A DNA stretch of 64,000 nt from Diaminobutyricibacter sp. McL0608 (lineage in GTDB: Bacteria > Actinomycetota > Actinomycetes > Actinomycetales > Microbacteriaceae), in contig NZ_CP154826.1 in NCBI RefSeq assembly GCF_039613825.1, forward strand, positions 2,418,001 to 2,482,000. The letters are read 5' to 3'. Below are positions 15,401-25,620 of the stretch, in pieces (within the stretch, counting starts at the first letter, position 1; every line of letters begins with the position of its first letter). A program made the position numbers and the translations under genes. The notes under the pieces were generated by a model. It was not told the DNA's origin. It saw nothing but the letters and a program-made list of their open reading frames with translations, and did not search any database.

Positions 15401-15686
15401 CCGGTGGTCCTTCCTGTGTGCAGCACAACCATAGTCGCGTGCGGCGCGTTCACTCCGGAACGGACTGCGCCGCCGCGCCGCGGGAACAAGCGTGCCGGCG
15501 GGGCCAGACGTGCACCACCCGATGCACACGAAGCCCCCGCCGGCACGGCATCCACCGTTGTACCGACGGCGCGTCTTTCAGCAGCCACCGGTCACGAGGC
15601 GAACGCCCCGGGACGACCACCCCGCAGCGGCGTCCCGAAGTCGTGCGTCGCCCGGGCGGGCTCGGGTGCGCCCGGGCGACGTCAGA

Positions 15687-17321
15687 TCACTTTCCTGTCG
15701 TATCACCCGATCCGGCGGCCGGCGTCGCGGTGGAACCCGCGACGACGGCATCGATCTCGTCCTGGGTGAGCGGCGTCCACGGGGACGTGTCGGGGTCGCT
15801 CGAGGCGGCCTCGGGGCTGTCGCCCTGCGTCCACCACTTCGCCTGGAAAGGAACGCCGTCGAAGAGGATGCGCGCACCCTTGTCGTAAGTGGCGGTACCC
15901 GACCAGTCGGGGTAAGTCCCTGCAGGAAGCGTCGGCTGTGGGATGGGCGTCTCACCCGGCAGGACCGGGCCGACGAGATCCCATGGCGTCTCCCACGCGT
16001 TCAGCACGGGGTTGTCCGGAAGGTCGCCCTTCGTCCACCACTTCGCCACGTACACGTTGCGGTGCCAGACCACCTTCGTACCGGTCAGGTACGAGGCCGA
16101 CGGCGACCAGATCGCGTACGGCGAGGTGGCCGGGTCGTCGGTCGCCTGGGCGGCCGCGGTCGGCTCCGACGTGGTGACGGCACGCTCGCCGAGGGCGATC
16201 CGCCCGTCGAATTTCGCCGACAGCACCGACGCGAACGTCGTCTTGCCCTGCTTCACGCCGCTGCACGCATCCGACACGATGGAGGTGTCCACGTAGTTCG
16301 ACCCGCAGGTCTGGTCACGGTTCGCCGACCACATCGAGAGGCGTCCGACACCCTTCGAGACCGCCCACGCGTTGAAGGCCTTCGCGTCGGCGAGCGTGAA
16401 GATCTCGTCCTGCACGTCGTTCTGGCCGATCATCGGCGTCGCGCCCATCTTCGCCCAGAGGCTCGGGCCGCTGAGGTTGATGTGCGCTCGGGTGTAGAGC
16501 ACGCCCAGCTGGTGCTGTGCGGCCGTGACGGAGTTCTCCGAGGCCTGCAGCATGCTCTGCTTCGCGTCCTTGGCCGTGCCGTAGTCCATCGTCATGACGT
16601 TGACGCCGGAAATGTCGACCTTGGCGGCGAGCAGTGCCGCGATCGCGTCCGTGGCGCCTGAGGGCATCCCGCTCGGCGTGACCGGAACGGTCACCCACAC
16701 GGCCAGCGGCTTGCCGTCTGCGCGGCGCGCTTTCTGCAGTGCTGCGATGGCCGTTGCGCGGCGCTCCCCCGCGGCGGCGTTCGCCAGGCCGTCGCCCTCG
16801 AGGTCGAGGTCGATCGTGCCGGACTGGTACCGCTCGACGACGGTCTTGTACGCGGATTCGAGCGCGGTGACATCCGTGCATCCGACCGCGAGTTCCTGGT
16901 TCGCCTGGCCGCCGAACGACACGGCGACGCTTCCGCCCTGCTGCTCGAGCCGCGCGATGCGGCGGTCGAGGTCGAGGGATGCGCGCGCCTGGTCGAGGGT
17001 GTATGCACCGCCCCACGAGGGAGCGCACGCATCCTCTTTCGAGGACACGATGAACGAGAGCACAGCATCCGGCGTCTTCGTCGCACCGAGGTGCTCGAAC
17101 GCGAACCGCGGTGTCGCAGTTACGTCGACGTAGCTGGCGAACCACGGTTTGGCGTCGACGTCGGCCTGCGCGCTCCACAGCTGGAAGCCGGCAAAGCCGC
17201 CGGCCGCGACGATCGCGACGACCACGGCTGCCCCGATGACACGCAGCGGAGACAGGCGGCGCTGGGGTTCGCGGGCAGCGCGAGCCTCGGGAGCCTGCGG
17301 CTCCCTCTGCACGACACTCAT
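15687..17321 (-). CDS. Membrane-anchored GH18 (chitinase-like) protein with two chitin-binding modules
   Basis: A 544-residue protein. A cytoplasmic tail of about 25 residues precedes one membrane span (about 26-49, LRVIGAAVVVAIVAAGGFAG), so the rest faces outward. The catalytic domain has the GH18 motifs SVAVSFGG (about 131-138) and GTIDLDLEG with DxDxE at 171-175; Glu175 is the likely acid. Two C-terminal modules, each with an aromatic AKWW(T)xGD core, resemble CBM5/12 chitin-binding modules. The ATG at 17321 overlaps the stop of the GT2 gene (TGATG), so the two are translationally coupled. It probably trims or binds a GlcNAc-containing polymer made by that synthase. Confidence 0.82.
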   Translation of the reverse strand: MSVVQREPQAPEARAAREPQRRLSPLRVIGAAVVVAIVAAGGFAGFQLWSAQADVDAKPWFASYVDVTATPRFAFEHLGATKTPDAVLSFIVSSKEDACAPSWGGAYTLDQARASLDLDRRIARLEQQGGSVAVSFGGQANQELAVGCTDVTALESAYKTVVERYQSGTIDLDLEGDGLANAAAGERRATAIAALQKARRADGKPLAVWVTVPVTPSGMPSGATDAIAALLAAKVDISGVNVMTMDYGTAKDAKQSMLQASENSVTAAQHQLGVLYTRAHINLSGPSLWAKMGATPMIGQNDVQDEIFTLADAKAFNAWAVSKGVGRLSMWSANRDQTCGSNYVDTSIVSDACSGVKQGKTTFASVLSAKFDGRIALGERAVTTSEPTAAAQATDDPATSPYAIWSPSASYLTGTKVVWHRNVYVAKWWTKGDLPDNPVLNAWETPWDLVGPVLPGETPIPQPTLPAGTYPDWSGTATYDKGARILFDGVPFQAKWWTQGDSPEAASSDPDTSPWTPLTQDEIDAVVAGSTATPAAGSGDTTGK

Positions 17322-19693
17322 CAGGCGACCAGCCGTTCGGTGTTCGCGGTGACCGCTGCGTCGGAGGCCGTACCGGAGGCGTCCGAGTCGCTGGCGCCCT
17401 CCGCTGCCGTGCCGGCCTCGGTGACGAGCTCGTGCCCGGTCGTCGCGAAGTGCGGCACCGTGCCGTCGGCGTGACCGTGGTACAGCACGCTGCGCCAGTC
17501 GAGCACTTCGGCGTCGGTCGCGGCTTCCACCTTGACGCGCTTGCGGTTCTTCTCGACGTAGAGCGGCTTGGTGATGCCCATCCAGAAGTCGACGATCGAG
17601 TTGCCGATGCCGATGTAGGCGATGATCGCCCACGAGGCGAGGAAAGCGTTGAACGCGGCGAACGCGGCGTTACCCCAGTTCTGCGCGTTCACGTCGCGCC
17701 ACAGGGTGAAGAGCGAGAACGCGACGATGAGCAGCGGGGTGATCACGTAGAGCAGCTGCACGGATGTGCGGTTCTTGACCTTCGGCGTGCGGGCGAACGG
17801 GATCTTCTTGCCGGTCAGCGCCTGCTGGATCGACTTGAGCACACCGGCCAGGTTCACCGGGAGGAGGATCAGGTTGAACCCGTAGATGCGGAACACATCC
17901 GACCCTTTGTAGCCCGCGTAACGTAGATCGCTGGCCATCGCGAGGAAGTACGGCAGCGCCGCCAGCAGCACGACCGGGCTGAGGAGCCGTCCGTCGTACG
18001 GATACGCGAGCAGGAAGACGAGTCCGAAGCTCGCCCAGGCGATCGAGGCCATGTAGTTGAGCCGCAGCATGAGTTCGGTGCGCGAGACGAGTTCTCCTCG
18101 GCGTTTGCGTTCGCGCACCTGGCGCCACAGCTTCGGCATGATGAGGAGGCCGCCGTTCGCCCACCGGCGACGCTGCACGATCAAGGACCCGAAGTCCGGC
18201 GGCGTGGCCGAGTAGCTGAGGCGCTCCGGGTAGTTCACGAGCGTCCAGCCGTGGGTTCCGAGGTCGATGCTCGACTCCGTGTCCTCGATGACGGTGCGGT
18301 CCTGGATGAACCGGCGCACCTCGAAGCCGCCGACGAACTCGGTCTCGACGATGTCTTCGAGCGCGCGCTTGCGGATCACCGCGTTCGCGCCGACCCAGAA
18401 GGTGGCGCCGAAGTGGCTCATCCCCTGGTGCAGGATGTGCTGGATGTCCGTGGTCGCGCCGGCGAGGCGCTCGATGCGGGTGCCGGCGCCGCGGAACGAC
18501 GAGTACGGCGTCTGCGTCACGGCGACCCGCGCGTTGTCCGGCTGCTGCAGGAAGTACACGAGGCGCAGGCAGTAGTCGCGCAACAGGATCGAGTCGGCGT
18601 CGAGTGTCAGCAGGAAGTCGCTGTCCGGGATGCGGAGGTCGCCCGGCTTGCGGTCGGTCACCGGCTTCAGGACGGGACCGTCCGGTGTCTCATCGAGGCG
18701 GTAGGTGCCGCCCATGAGCGCGATGTACGCGTTGAGGTTCATCGCCTTGTTGGCTTCGTGCGACGTCGAGGCGTACTTCTTGCGCTCGAAGACGGCCAGT
18801 TCGGCGTCGAAGGTCCAGGCGAGGCGCCGGTAGAGCTGGTTGACGCGGTCGGCGGAGAGCGCCGCGCCCTCGTCCGCAGCGGCCGCGACAGCCTCGCCGG
18901 TGAGGGCGAGTTCGTCGGCGAGCGCACGCAGCACCTGGTCGGCGAAGAACAGGTCGACGTGGTCGTCGACGGCCTCGCGGTCGGCCACGTCGCGCAGCCA
19001 GCCGGCCGCCCAGGCGTACTCGTCGGCGAGCGCAGATGCTTCGGATCCGTCGACGAACGCGGCCTCGGAGCGCTCGAGCTCGAATCGGAGCAGGGCGTCG
19101 CCGAAGCGGAGCCGCGGTTCGGCGAGCAGGTCCATGATGTCCCCGGCGAGCGCGCGGGTCTCGTTGAGTTGCGCCGCGACCGCGGAGTCGGCCGGGTACG
19201 GGTTGTCGTCGAGCAGCAGCACGACCCGCAGCGACGGGTACTCCTGCAGCGCGGCGGAGAGCAGGGTGGCGCGCACGACGTGCGGCTCCTCCGCGTAGGA
19301 CGGCACGAGCACGGTCATCGACGACTGGTGGTCGGCGAAGTGCCGGTCCAGTTCCGCGCGCGGAACGCGCACGTGCTTGCTGAACCGCTGAAGGGCGCCC
19401 TGGCGCGCGATGAGGTACATCAGCGCGGAGAAGGTGAGGAACGTGACGACCACGACGTAGCCGATGGCTTCCATCGTGAAACGGAAGTTCTGGGTTCCGC
19501 TGTCGAGGAACTGCCGGATGATCGTCGTGACGACATAGATCACCCAGAAACTCACGGTCAGCACGATCGCAATGCGGCTGAAAGTGATCTTCCGGTCCGA
19601 GGGGCGGGGGTGGACCGTGGGAAGGGGTTCTGTGCGGCGCTCGGCGCCGAACTGTCGTTTTCGGGCAGGCTGATATGTACTTGTAGAGCTCAT
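17321..19693 (-). CDS. Membrane GT2 polysaccharide synthase
   Basis: A 790-residue processive-type family 2 glycosyltransferase. Two N-terminal spans (about 39-60 and 77-96) precede the catalytic domain: VPSYAEE (130-136), LLDDN (about 160-164), the metal-binding DAD (365-367), a TED-like IEDTES (about 469-474) and QRRRW (507-511). More spans follow at the C-terminus. An unusual ~170-residue acidic helical insert lies between the first Asp motif and DAD. ATG 19693 (MSSTSTYQPA) is preferred since the frame upstream looks like promoter sequence. The coupled GH18/CBM protein suggests a beta-1,4-GlcNAc or related polymer; the real product is unknown. Confidence 0.85.
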   Translation of the reverse strand: MSSTSTYQPARKRQFGAERRTEPLPTVHPRPSDRKITFSRIAIVLTVSFWVIYVVTTIIRQFLDSGTQNFRFTMEAIGYVVVVTFLTFSALMYLIARQGALQRFSKHVRVPRAELDRHFADHQSSMTVLVPSYAEEPHVVRATLLSAALQEYPSLRVVLLLDDNPYPADSAVAAQLNETRALAGDIMDLLAEPRLRFGDALLRFELERSEAAFVDGSEASALADEYAWAAGWLRDVADREAVDDHVDLFFADQVLRALADELALTGEAVAAAADEGAALSADRVNQLYRRLAWTFDAELAVFERKKYASTSHEANKAMNLNAYIALMGGTYRLDETPDGPVLKPVTDRKPGDLRIPDSDFLLTLDADSILLRDYCLRLVYFLQQPDNARVAVTQTPYSSFRGAGTRIERLAGATTDIQHILHQGMSHFGATFWVGANAVIRKRALEDIVETEFVGGFEVRRFIQDRTVIEDTESSIDLGTHGWTLVNYPERLSYSATPPDFGSLIVQRRRWANGGLLIMPKLWRQVRERKRRGELVSRTELMLRLNYMASIAWASFGLVFLLAYPYDGRLLSPVVLLAALPYFLAMASDLRYAGYKGSDVFRIYGFNLILLPVNLAGVLKSIQQALTGKKIPFARTPKVKNRTSVQLLYVITPLLIVAFSLFTLWRDVNAQNWGNAAFAAFNAFLASWAIIAYIGIGNSIVDFWMGITKPLYVEKNRKRVKVEAATDAEVLDWRSVLYHGHADGTVPHFATTGHELVTEAGTAAEGASDSDASGTASDAAVTANTERLVA

Positions 19694-19911
19694 TTTCGGG
19701 TAAGCGTCCTTGAGGTGGAGGGCCCGCACATTTCGGGTCTGTGCGGTCGGGAGCCCTCTTCTCACAGTGTAGGGGATGCGATAGACCGTTTTGTCTGTCC
19801 CCATGCCCCCCTTTGTGGGTGCAAAGTCAGTGAATCCATAGCTACGCGTCACCCGCCGTTCAGTTTCGGCCGTTCGAGCGCCGTTTTCTGTCGCACCGTG
19901 CGACCTGTTGG

Positions 19912-19923
19912 TAAGTTGACGCC
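19912..19923 (+). promoter_or_regulatory. Leaderless promoter of the DUF2252 gene
   Basis: TAAGTT at 19912-19917 is a good -10 box, and only six bases (GACGCC) separate it from the ATG at 19924. Transcription should start at the A of the start codon. No Shine-Dalgarno sequence is present. The -35 region is weak. Confidence 0.5.
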
Positions 19924-21333
19924 ATGACACCTGCACCGGGGCGGCTGCGCTTCGAACACGCCCACGTCGTGTCCTTCCAGGAGCGCTTCGACGACGGGCG
20001 GGCGGCGCGTTCGAGCATCCCCCGCGGTTCCCACGCCGAGTACACCCCGCGCAGCGACCGCGACCCCCTGGGCATCCTGGAGAAGCAGAACTCCGTCCGC
20101 CTCGCCGACCTCATCCCGCTGCGCACCACCCGGATGCTCGCCAACCCGTTCGCCTTCTACCGCGGCACCGCCGCCATCCAGGCCGCCGACCTGCGCACCG
20201 GTGTCGACACCAACGCCGAGATCGTCATCTGCGGCGACGCCCACATCGCGAACTTCGGACTGTACGCATCGCCCCAGCGCACGATGGTCTTCGACCTGAA
20301 CGATTTCGACGAGGCGTCGTACGGGCCATGGGAGTGGGATCTCAAACGCATGGTCACCAGCGTGGTGATCGCAGCCAGGCACAAAGGGTATTCGGCGGCG
20401 GATGCGCGCGCCTCGGCCCTCGCATCCACTCTCGCCTATCGCGACTCGCTTCGCGCCGCGATGCAACTGGATGCGCTGCAGCGGTTCTACCTGGCCGCCA
20501 CCGTCACCCCCGGCGTCTCACGGTTCGGCAAGAAGACCCAGAAGACGATCGACACCACGCTTCGTTCGGCTCAGAACCGCACCTCGGCGCGGGTCGTCGA
20601 GAAGATCACGGAGCTCGCGCCCGACGGCACCCGGGTCATCGTCGAGAATCCGCCGACGCTCACCCACGTCGACACCACCCACGAAGAAGAACTGATCGAC
20701 GCGATGCGGCACTATGCGCTCACCGTGCCGTCGCACGTGGCGCTGCTGCTCTCGCAGTACGAGATCACGGATGTGGCGCGCCGCGTCGTCGGGGTGGGCA
20801 GCGTCGGGACCCGGTGCTTCATCCTGATGCTGACCGGGCCGCGCGCCGATCCGCTGGTCCTGCAGCTGAAGGAGGCGACGCAGTCAGTGGTCCAGCAGTT
20901 CGGCGGCATCCCCCGGCATGCCCTGCCCGGGGTCGACCCGAAGACGCGCGGGTCGCACAGCGGCGGGCGCGTGGTCTCGAACCAGCGCATCCTGCAGGCG
21001 GTGTCGGATCCGTTCCTCGGCTACCTGACCTTCGGCGGCTTCGACTTCTACGTGAGGCAGTTCCGCGACCGCAACGTGTCGTTCGACATCGACGCTCTCG
21101 GGCGGCAGCCGTTCACGGACTATGTCGCATCCTGTGGCGCTCTGCTCGCCCGGGCGCACGCGCAGAGCCCGAACGCGGCGTTCATCGCGGGCTACATCGG
21201 CTCGTCTGAGTCGATGGTGAATGCCGTCGTCGAGTGGGCGTTCGCGTACGCCGACCAGTCTCTCGCCGACTTCGAGGCTCTCCGCGGGGCAGTGGCCGAC
21301 GGCCGCTTCGAGGCCGCCCCCTCCCCCGGCTGA
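19924..21333 (+). CDS. DUF2252 family protein
   Basis: A 469-residue cytoplasmic protein of the DUF2252 family (COG4320). It has the family phrases RMLANPFAFYRG, CGDAHIANFG (103-112) and FDLNDFDE (123-130). The HxxN and D..D pair recall the catalytic loop and metal-binding Asp of kinase-like folds (aminoglycoside phosphotransferase type), but no substrate is established. It is divergent from the GT2 synthase, with 230 bp between the two starts. On the far side it converges on der with a 99-bp gap in which I see no clear terminator. Confidence 0.85.
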   Translation: MTPAPGRLRFEHAHVVSFQERFDDGRAARSSIPRGSHAEYTPRSDRDPLGILEKQNSVRLADLIPLRTTRMLANPFAFYRGTAAIQAADLRTGVDTNAEIVICGDAHIANFGLYASPQRTMVFDLNDFDEASYGPWEWDLKRMVTSVVIAARHKGYSAADARASALASTLAYRDSLRAAMQLDALQRFYLAATVTPGVSRFGKKTQKTIDTTLRSAQNRTSARVVEKITELAPDGTRVIVENPPTLTHVDTTHEEELIDAMRHYALTVPSHVALLLSQYEITDVARRVVGVGSVGTRCFILMLTGPRADPLVLQLKEATQSVVQQFGGIPRHALPGVDPKTRGSHSGGRVVSNQRILQAVSDPFLGYLTFGGFDFYVRQFRDRNVSFDIDALGRQPFTDYVASCGALLARAHAQSPNAAFIAGYIGSSESMVNAVVEWAFAYADQSLADFEALRGAVADGRFEAAPSPG

Positions 21334-21432
21334 CGCGCCCATCCGGTCGCCGCACTACTTCCGTCCCACCGCACCAGGCCTACGTAGTGCGCCGAGACGA
21401 AACTAGTGCGCTGAGGCGAAATCAGGCGCGGC

Positions 21433-22950
21433 TCAGGTGCGCTTGCGCTTCTCCCGCACCCGCATGTTGAGGTTGATCGGCGATCCTTCGAAGCCGTAGA
21501 TCTCGCGCAGGCGACGGATGATGTACCGGCGGTAGCCTGGGTCGAGGAAGCCGGTCGTGAACACGACGAATGTCGGCGGGCGGCTCGACGCCTGGGTCCC
21601 GAACAGGATGCGCGGCTGCTTGCCGCCACGGACGGGGTGCGGATGCGCGGCCGTCAGCTCTGCGAGGAACGCATTGAACTTGCCGGTCGGGATGCGCGTA
21701 TCCCATGACTCGAGCGCAAGCTCCAGTGCGGGCACCAGCTTCTCCATGTGCCGGCCGGTCCGTGCCGAGATGTTGACACGAGGAGCCCACGCGACGTGGG
21801 CCAGATCCTGTTCGATCTCGCGTTCGAGGTAGCGGCGGCGGTCGTCGTCGAGGAGGTCCCACTTGTTGAACGCGAGCACGAGCGCGCGGCCCGATTCGAG
21901 CACGAGGTCGATGATGCGCACATCCTGTTCGCTGATCGGCTCGCTCACATCGAGCAGCACGACTGCGACCTCCGCCTTCTCGAGTGCCGCGCTGGTGCGC
22001 AGCGACGCATAGAAGTCGGCACCCTGCTGCAGGTGCACCCGGCGGCGGATGCCCGCGGTGTCGACGAAGCGCCACACCTTGCCGGCGATCTCGACCTGCT
22101 CGTCGACCGGGTCCCGGGTGGTTCCCGCGAGTTCGTTCACGACCACACGCTCTTCGCCGGCGGCCCGGTTCAGCAGGCTCGACTTCCCGACGTTCGGCCG
22201 ACCCAGGATCGCGACCCGTCGCGGGCCGCCCACTTCCTGCTTCGCGACCGCGGAGACCTCCGGAAGCACCTTCAGGATCGTGTCGAGCATGTCGGCGACG
22301 CCACGTCCGTGCAGGGCGGAGACCGGCATCGGCTCGCCGAGGCCCAGCGACCAGAGCACCGCGGCGTTCGGCTCCTGCCGGCTGTCGTCGACCTTGTTCG
22401 CTGCGAGGAACACCGGCTTCTTCGTCTTGCGCAGCAGTCGGACCACATGCTCGTCGGTCGAGGTCGCGCCGACGTTGGCGTCGACGACGAACAGCACGGC
22501 GTCGGCGAGGTCGATCGCGACCTCGGCCTGGGCGGCGACGGACGCGTTGATGCCCTTCGCGTCGGGCTCCCAGCCGCCGGTGTCGACGACGGTGAAAGGC
22601 CGGCCGTTCCACTCCGCCTTGTACGAGACGCGGTCGCGCGTCACACCCGGGGTGTCTTCGACGACGGCTTCGCGCCGGCCGAGGATACGGTTCACGAGCG
22701 CAGACTTGCCGACGTTCGGGCGTCCGACAATCGCCAGGACCGGCAGCGCCGGAAGGTAGGTGATCGCGTTCGGGTCTTCGGTCGCGGCCTCGAGGATGTC
22801 GAGGTCGCCCTCGTCGAGCTCGTAATCGTCGAGTCCGCTGCGCAGGGCGGTGGCCCGCTGGTGGGCGAGGTCGTCGTCGAGGTCGCTGAGTCTTTCGACC
22901 AGGTCGTCTTCGGTCGCGTCGAACTCGTCTGGTTCGATGTCTTTAGGCAT
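21433..22950 (-). CDS. der: Ribosome-assembly GTPase Der (EngA)
   Basis: A 505-residue double-GTPase needed for 50S subunit maturation. There are two G domains, each with GRPNVGKS (near 72-79 and 245-252) and DTAG/DTGG switches, with NKVD and NKWD for guanine recognition. A C-terminal KH-like domain ends in REKRKRT. The acidic ~65-residue N-terminal extension ([20 protein letters not shown]) is common in actinobacterial Der. The ATG at 22950 has GAGAAG upstream and overlaps the cmk stop by 8 bases. Confidence 0.96.
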   Translation of the reverse strand: MPKDIEPDEFDATEDDLVERLSDLDDDLAHQRATALRSGLDDYELDEGDLDILEAATEDPNAITYLPALPVLAIVGRPNVGKSALVNRILGRREAVVEDTPGVTRDRVSYKAEWNGRPFTVVDTGGWEPDAKGINASVAAQAEVAIDLADAVLFVVDANVGATSTDEHVVRLLRKTKKPVFLAANKVDDSRQEPNAAVLWSLGLGEPMPVSALHGRGVADMLDTILKVLPEVSAVAKQEVGGPRRVAILGRPNVGKSSLLNRAAGEERVVVNELAGTTRDPVDEQVEIAGKVWRFVDTAGIRRRVHLQQGADFYASLRTSAALEKAEVAVVLLDVSEPISEQDVRIIDLVLESGRALVLAFNKWDLLDDDRRRYLEREIEQDLAHVAWAPRVNISARTGRHMEKLVPALELALESWDTRIPTGKFNAFLAELTAAHPHPVRGGKQPRILFGTQASSRPPTFVVFTTGFLDPGYRRYIIRRLREIYGFEGSPINLNMRVREKRKRT

Positions 22951-23647
22951 GGGCTTCTCTCTGGACGACTGCGATGACCGCATCCACGGTCTGGTCGAAG
23001 TCGAGGTCTGTTGAATCGACGGTGGTCACACCGTCGGCGGCGTTCATGAAGTCGACGACCCGGGAATCGGCCCGGTCGCGATTGCGGAGCTGCTCCCCCA
23101 CCGTTGCGGCGGAATGGCCGGTCAGCTCGGCAGAACGCCGTGCCATTCTAACGGACTCAGCTGCGGTCAACAGGATTCTCACAGGTGCATCCGGCGCGAC
23201 CACGGTCGTGATGTCACGGCCTTCGACCACGATGCCGGCCCGATCTGTCGTCGCCATGATGGCGCGGAACAGCTCGGTGAGCCGCACGCGCACCTCGGGC
23301 ACACGTGCGATCGCGCTGACGACGGCGGTCACCTCGGGGTCGCGGATGGCATCGGTCACGTCGTGCTGACCGACCATGACGTGGTACCCGTCAGGATCGG
23401 TGCCGATGCGGTAGTCGAAGTCGGGAAGCGTTTCGGTGACGGCCCGAGCATCCGTCGGGTCGACACGACGCCGCAGCACGAACCACGCGAGCGCGCGGTA
23501 GGCGGCGCCGGTGTCGAGGTATGCGTAATGGAGGCGACGCGCAGCCGCCTTGCTCACGCTCGACTTCCCACTTCCGGCCGGCCCGTCGACGGCGACGACG
23601 ACGACATCGCCCCACGGTTTGTCGACGCTCCCGTTCTCACTGCTCAT
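22943..23647 (-). CDS. cmk: Cytidylate kinase
   Basis: A 234-residue P-loop kinase that phosphorylates CMP and dCMP. Walker A is GPAGSGKS (22-29). [11 protein letters not shown] (about 43-53) contacts the nucleotide base, and the lid is rich in arginines (RNRDRADSR). ATG 23647 overlaps the tyrA stop as ATGA. An in-frame extension upstream lies inside tyrA and is not used. It forms a tight unit with der. Confidence 0.96.
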   Translation of the reverse strand: MSSENGSVDKPWGDVVVVAVDGPAGSGKSSVSKAAARRLHYAYLDTGAAYRALAWFVLRRRVDPTDARAVTETLPDFDYRIGTDPDGYHVMVGQHDVTDAIRDPEVTAVVSAIARVPEVRVRLTELFRAIMATTDRAGIVVEGRDITTVVAPDAPVRILLTAAESVRMARRSAELTGHSAATVGEQLRNRDRADSRVVDFMNAADGVTTVDSTDLDFDQTVDAVIAVVQREAHA

Positions 23648-24732
23648 CCGGCGATCCTCCAGCCCCGTGCGGTCAGGTCGTCGATCGTGCGCTGCAGCGC
23701 CTCGGGAAGTACGGCGATCTCGGCGAGCCCGACCTGCGCGCCCGGCGAGTGCTCGAGTCGCAGGTCTTCGAGGTTGACGCCGATCTCGCCCATCTCGGTG
23801 AACAGGCGCCCCAGTTCGCCGGGCTTGTCGTCGACCATGACGACCACGGAGGCGAACCGGCGATCCTGTCCGTGCTTGCCGGGGAGTCGTGCGACTCCCG
23901 CGTTCCCGCCGGCGAGTTCTTCGGCGAGCGAACGCCGTGATCCTGGGGAATCCAGGTCGCCGAGCGCGACGAGCACGCGATCGAGGTCGTCGCGGTACGC
24001 GCGCAGGATCTCGACCACCGCGGGCGCGTTCGCCCCGAGGATCTGCACCCACAGTTCCGGCTCACTGCCGGCGATGCGGGTGACGTCGCGCACGCCCTGT
24101 CCGGCCAGCGCGAGGGCGGCATCCGACGACCCCTGCAGGCGCTTGGCCATCAGACTCGAGACGATCTGCGGCGCGTGGGAGACCAGCGCCACGGCGGCAT
24201 CGTGCGCGACCGTGTTCATCTCGATCGGCGTCGCGCCCAGATCGAGCACGAGCGCTTCGACGCGGGACACACTCGCACGCGACACCTCAGGGCGGGTGCA
24301 GACCACCCACGGCCGGCCCATGAACAGGTCGGCGCGCCCGGAACTCGGGCCGCCCCGTTCCCGTCCGGCGAGAGGATGCGACCCCACGTACCGGCTGATA
24401 TCACGGCCCGACGCCTCGAGCTCGGCCATCGGCGCGACTTTCACGCTGGCGACGTCGGTGACCACCGCATCCGGATACGCGGCCAGCTCTGCGAGCACGA
24501 CCGACGCCGTGACGTCGGGAGGTACGCACACCACGATGAGCGCGGGCGACTCCTCTCCGTCGCTCGTGCGGCCGGCACCGTAGTCGATCGCAAGGTTCAG
24601 GTTCGCGGGCGATGCGTCGTCGAGCACGACATCCACACCCCGCGCGCGGAGGCCGAGGCCGACGGATGCGCCGAGCAGCCCAGCGCCGACCACGCGGACA
24701 GGTCCGGTGAGCCGGGATGACGTGTCGTTCAC
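23644..24732 (-). CDS. tyrA: Prephenate dehydrogenase with C-terminal ACT domain
   Basis: A 362-residue enzyme of tyrosine synthesis that oxidatively decarboxylates prephenate with NAD. The Rossmann motif [10 protein letters not shown] lies near the N-terminus. The catalytic [11 protein letters not shown] follows, and a substrate-binding SHAPQIVSS lies further on. About residues 290-362 are an ACT domain ([20 protein letters not shown]), probably for feedback by tyrosine. It sits between rluB and cmk, a standard actinobacterial order. Confidence 0.95.
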   Translation of the reverse strand: MNDTSSRLTGPVRVVGAGLLGASVGLGLRARGVDVVLDDASPANLNLAIDYGAGRTSDGEESPALIVVCVPPDVTASVVLAELAAYPDAVVTDVASVKVAPMAELEASGRDISRYVGSHPLAGRERGGPSSGRADLFMGRPWVVCTRPEVSRASVSRVEALVLDLGATPIEMNTVAHDAAVALVSHAPQIVSSLMAKRLQGSSDAALALAGQGVRDVTRIAGSEPELWVQILGANAPAVVEILRAYRDDLDRVLVALGDLDSPGSRRSLAEELAGGNAGVARLPGKHGQDRRFASVVVMVDDKPGELGRLFTEMGEIGVNLEDLRLEHSPGAQVGLAEIAVLPEALQRTIDDLTARGWRIAG

Positions 24733-24795
24733 GATGCCTCTCAGTCTGCGCGCCTTCCGGCGACGTCGGGGAGGCCGGGATGCGCACCCAGGTCC

Positions 24796-25620
24796 TCAGC
24801 GTTCGGCTGGTTTCTCCCGCGAGATCGTGAGCAACTGGCCGAGTTCTACCTTAGTCAGGTCGCGCACCTGACCCACTCGAAGCGTCCCCAGGTGCAGGGG
24901 CCCGAACTGGCGCCGGACGAGTTCGATGACCGGGTGGCCGACCTCGGCGAGCATCCGCCTCACGATGCGGTTGCGGCCGGAGTGCAGGGTGATCTCGACG
25001 AGGCTGTCCTGGCTGGCGGCGCTGCGCTCGAGCAGCCGGGCCTTGTCGGCGGCGATCGGTCCGTCTTCGAGGACGACGCCGCGCGTGAGTGTCGCGATCG
25101 TCTGCGGTGTCACCGCGCCTGTGACGCGCGCCACGTAGGTCTTCATCACCCCGAACGACGGATGCGCGAGAACGTGCGCGAGTTCGCCGTCGTTGGTGAG
25201 GATGAGCAGCCCGCTCGTCTCCGCGTCGAGCCTGCCGACGTTGAAGAGCCGCTCCTCGTAGGCCTCTGCGAACCGTGAGAGGTCGGGGCGACCCTGCTCA
25301 TCGCGCATGGAGCTGACCACTCCGGCCGGCTTGTTGAGCATCACGTAGCGTCGTGACGGGTCCAGCTGAACAGCGGTCCCGTCGACGGCCACGAGGTCGT
25401 GATGCGGGTCGACGCGTCGCCCCAGCTCGGTCACGACGGTGCCGTTCACAGTGACACGGCCTTCGACGATGAGCTGCTCCGAGACGCGGCGGGATGCGAC
25501 ACCGGCGGCCGCCATCACTTTCTGCAGGCGTTCGCCCTCACCGGACGCGCCACTCTGGCCGGACGCCCCGCCGCCCTGTCCCGCCGAGCCGCCGCCCGAC
25601 GGGGCCTTGTCAGCGGACAT
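24796..25620 (-). CDS. rluB: 23S rRNA pseudouridine synthase RluB-type
   Basis: A 274-residue enzyme. A Gly/Ser-rich N-terminal tail of about 28 residues precedes an S4 RNA-binding domain (RLQKVMAAAGVASRRVSEQL). The catalytic domain has GRLDAETSGLL with nucleophile Asp132 and the RSF-family ending GRNRIVRRML. It isomerises a specific uridine in 23S rRNA. Its start overlaps the end of scpB by 11 bases. Confidence 0.94.
   Translation of the reverse strand: MSADKAPSGGGSAGQGGGASGQSGASGEGERLQKVMAAAGVASRRVSEQLIVEGRVTVNGTVVTELGRRVDPHHDLVAVDGTAVQLDPSRRYVMLNKPAGVVSSMRDEQGRPDLSRFAEAYEERLFNVGRLDAETSGLLILTNDGELAHVLAHPSFGVMKTYVARVTGAVTPQTIATLTRGVVLEDGPIAADKARLLERSAASQDSLVEITLHSGRNRIVRRMLAEVGHPVIELVRRQFGPLHLGTLRVGQVRDLTKVELGQLLTISREKPAER

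Noticed and set aside
18251-19927. 558-codon plus-strand frame opposite the GT2 synthase
   Set aside because: Antisense shadow with low-complexity Arg/Gly/Val content; it continues across the GT2 promoter region.
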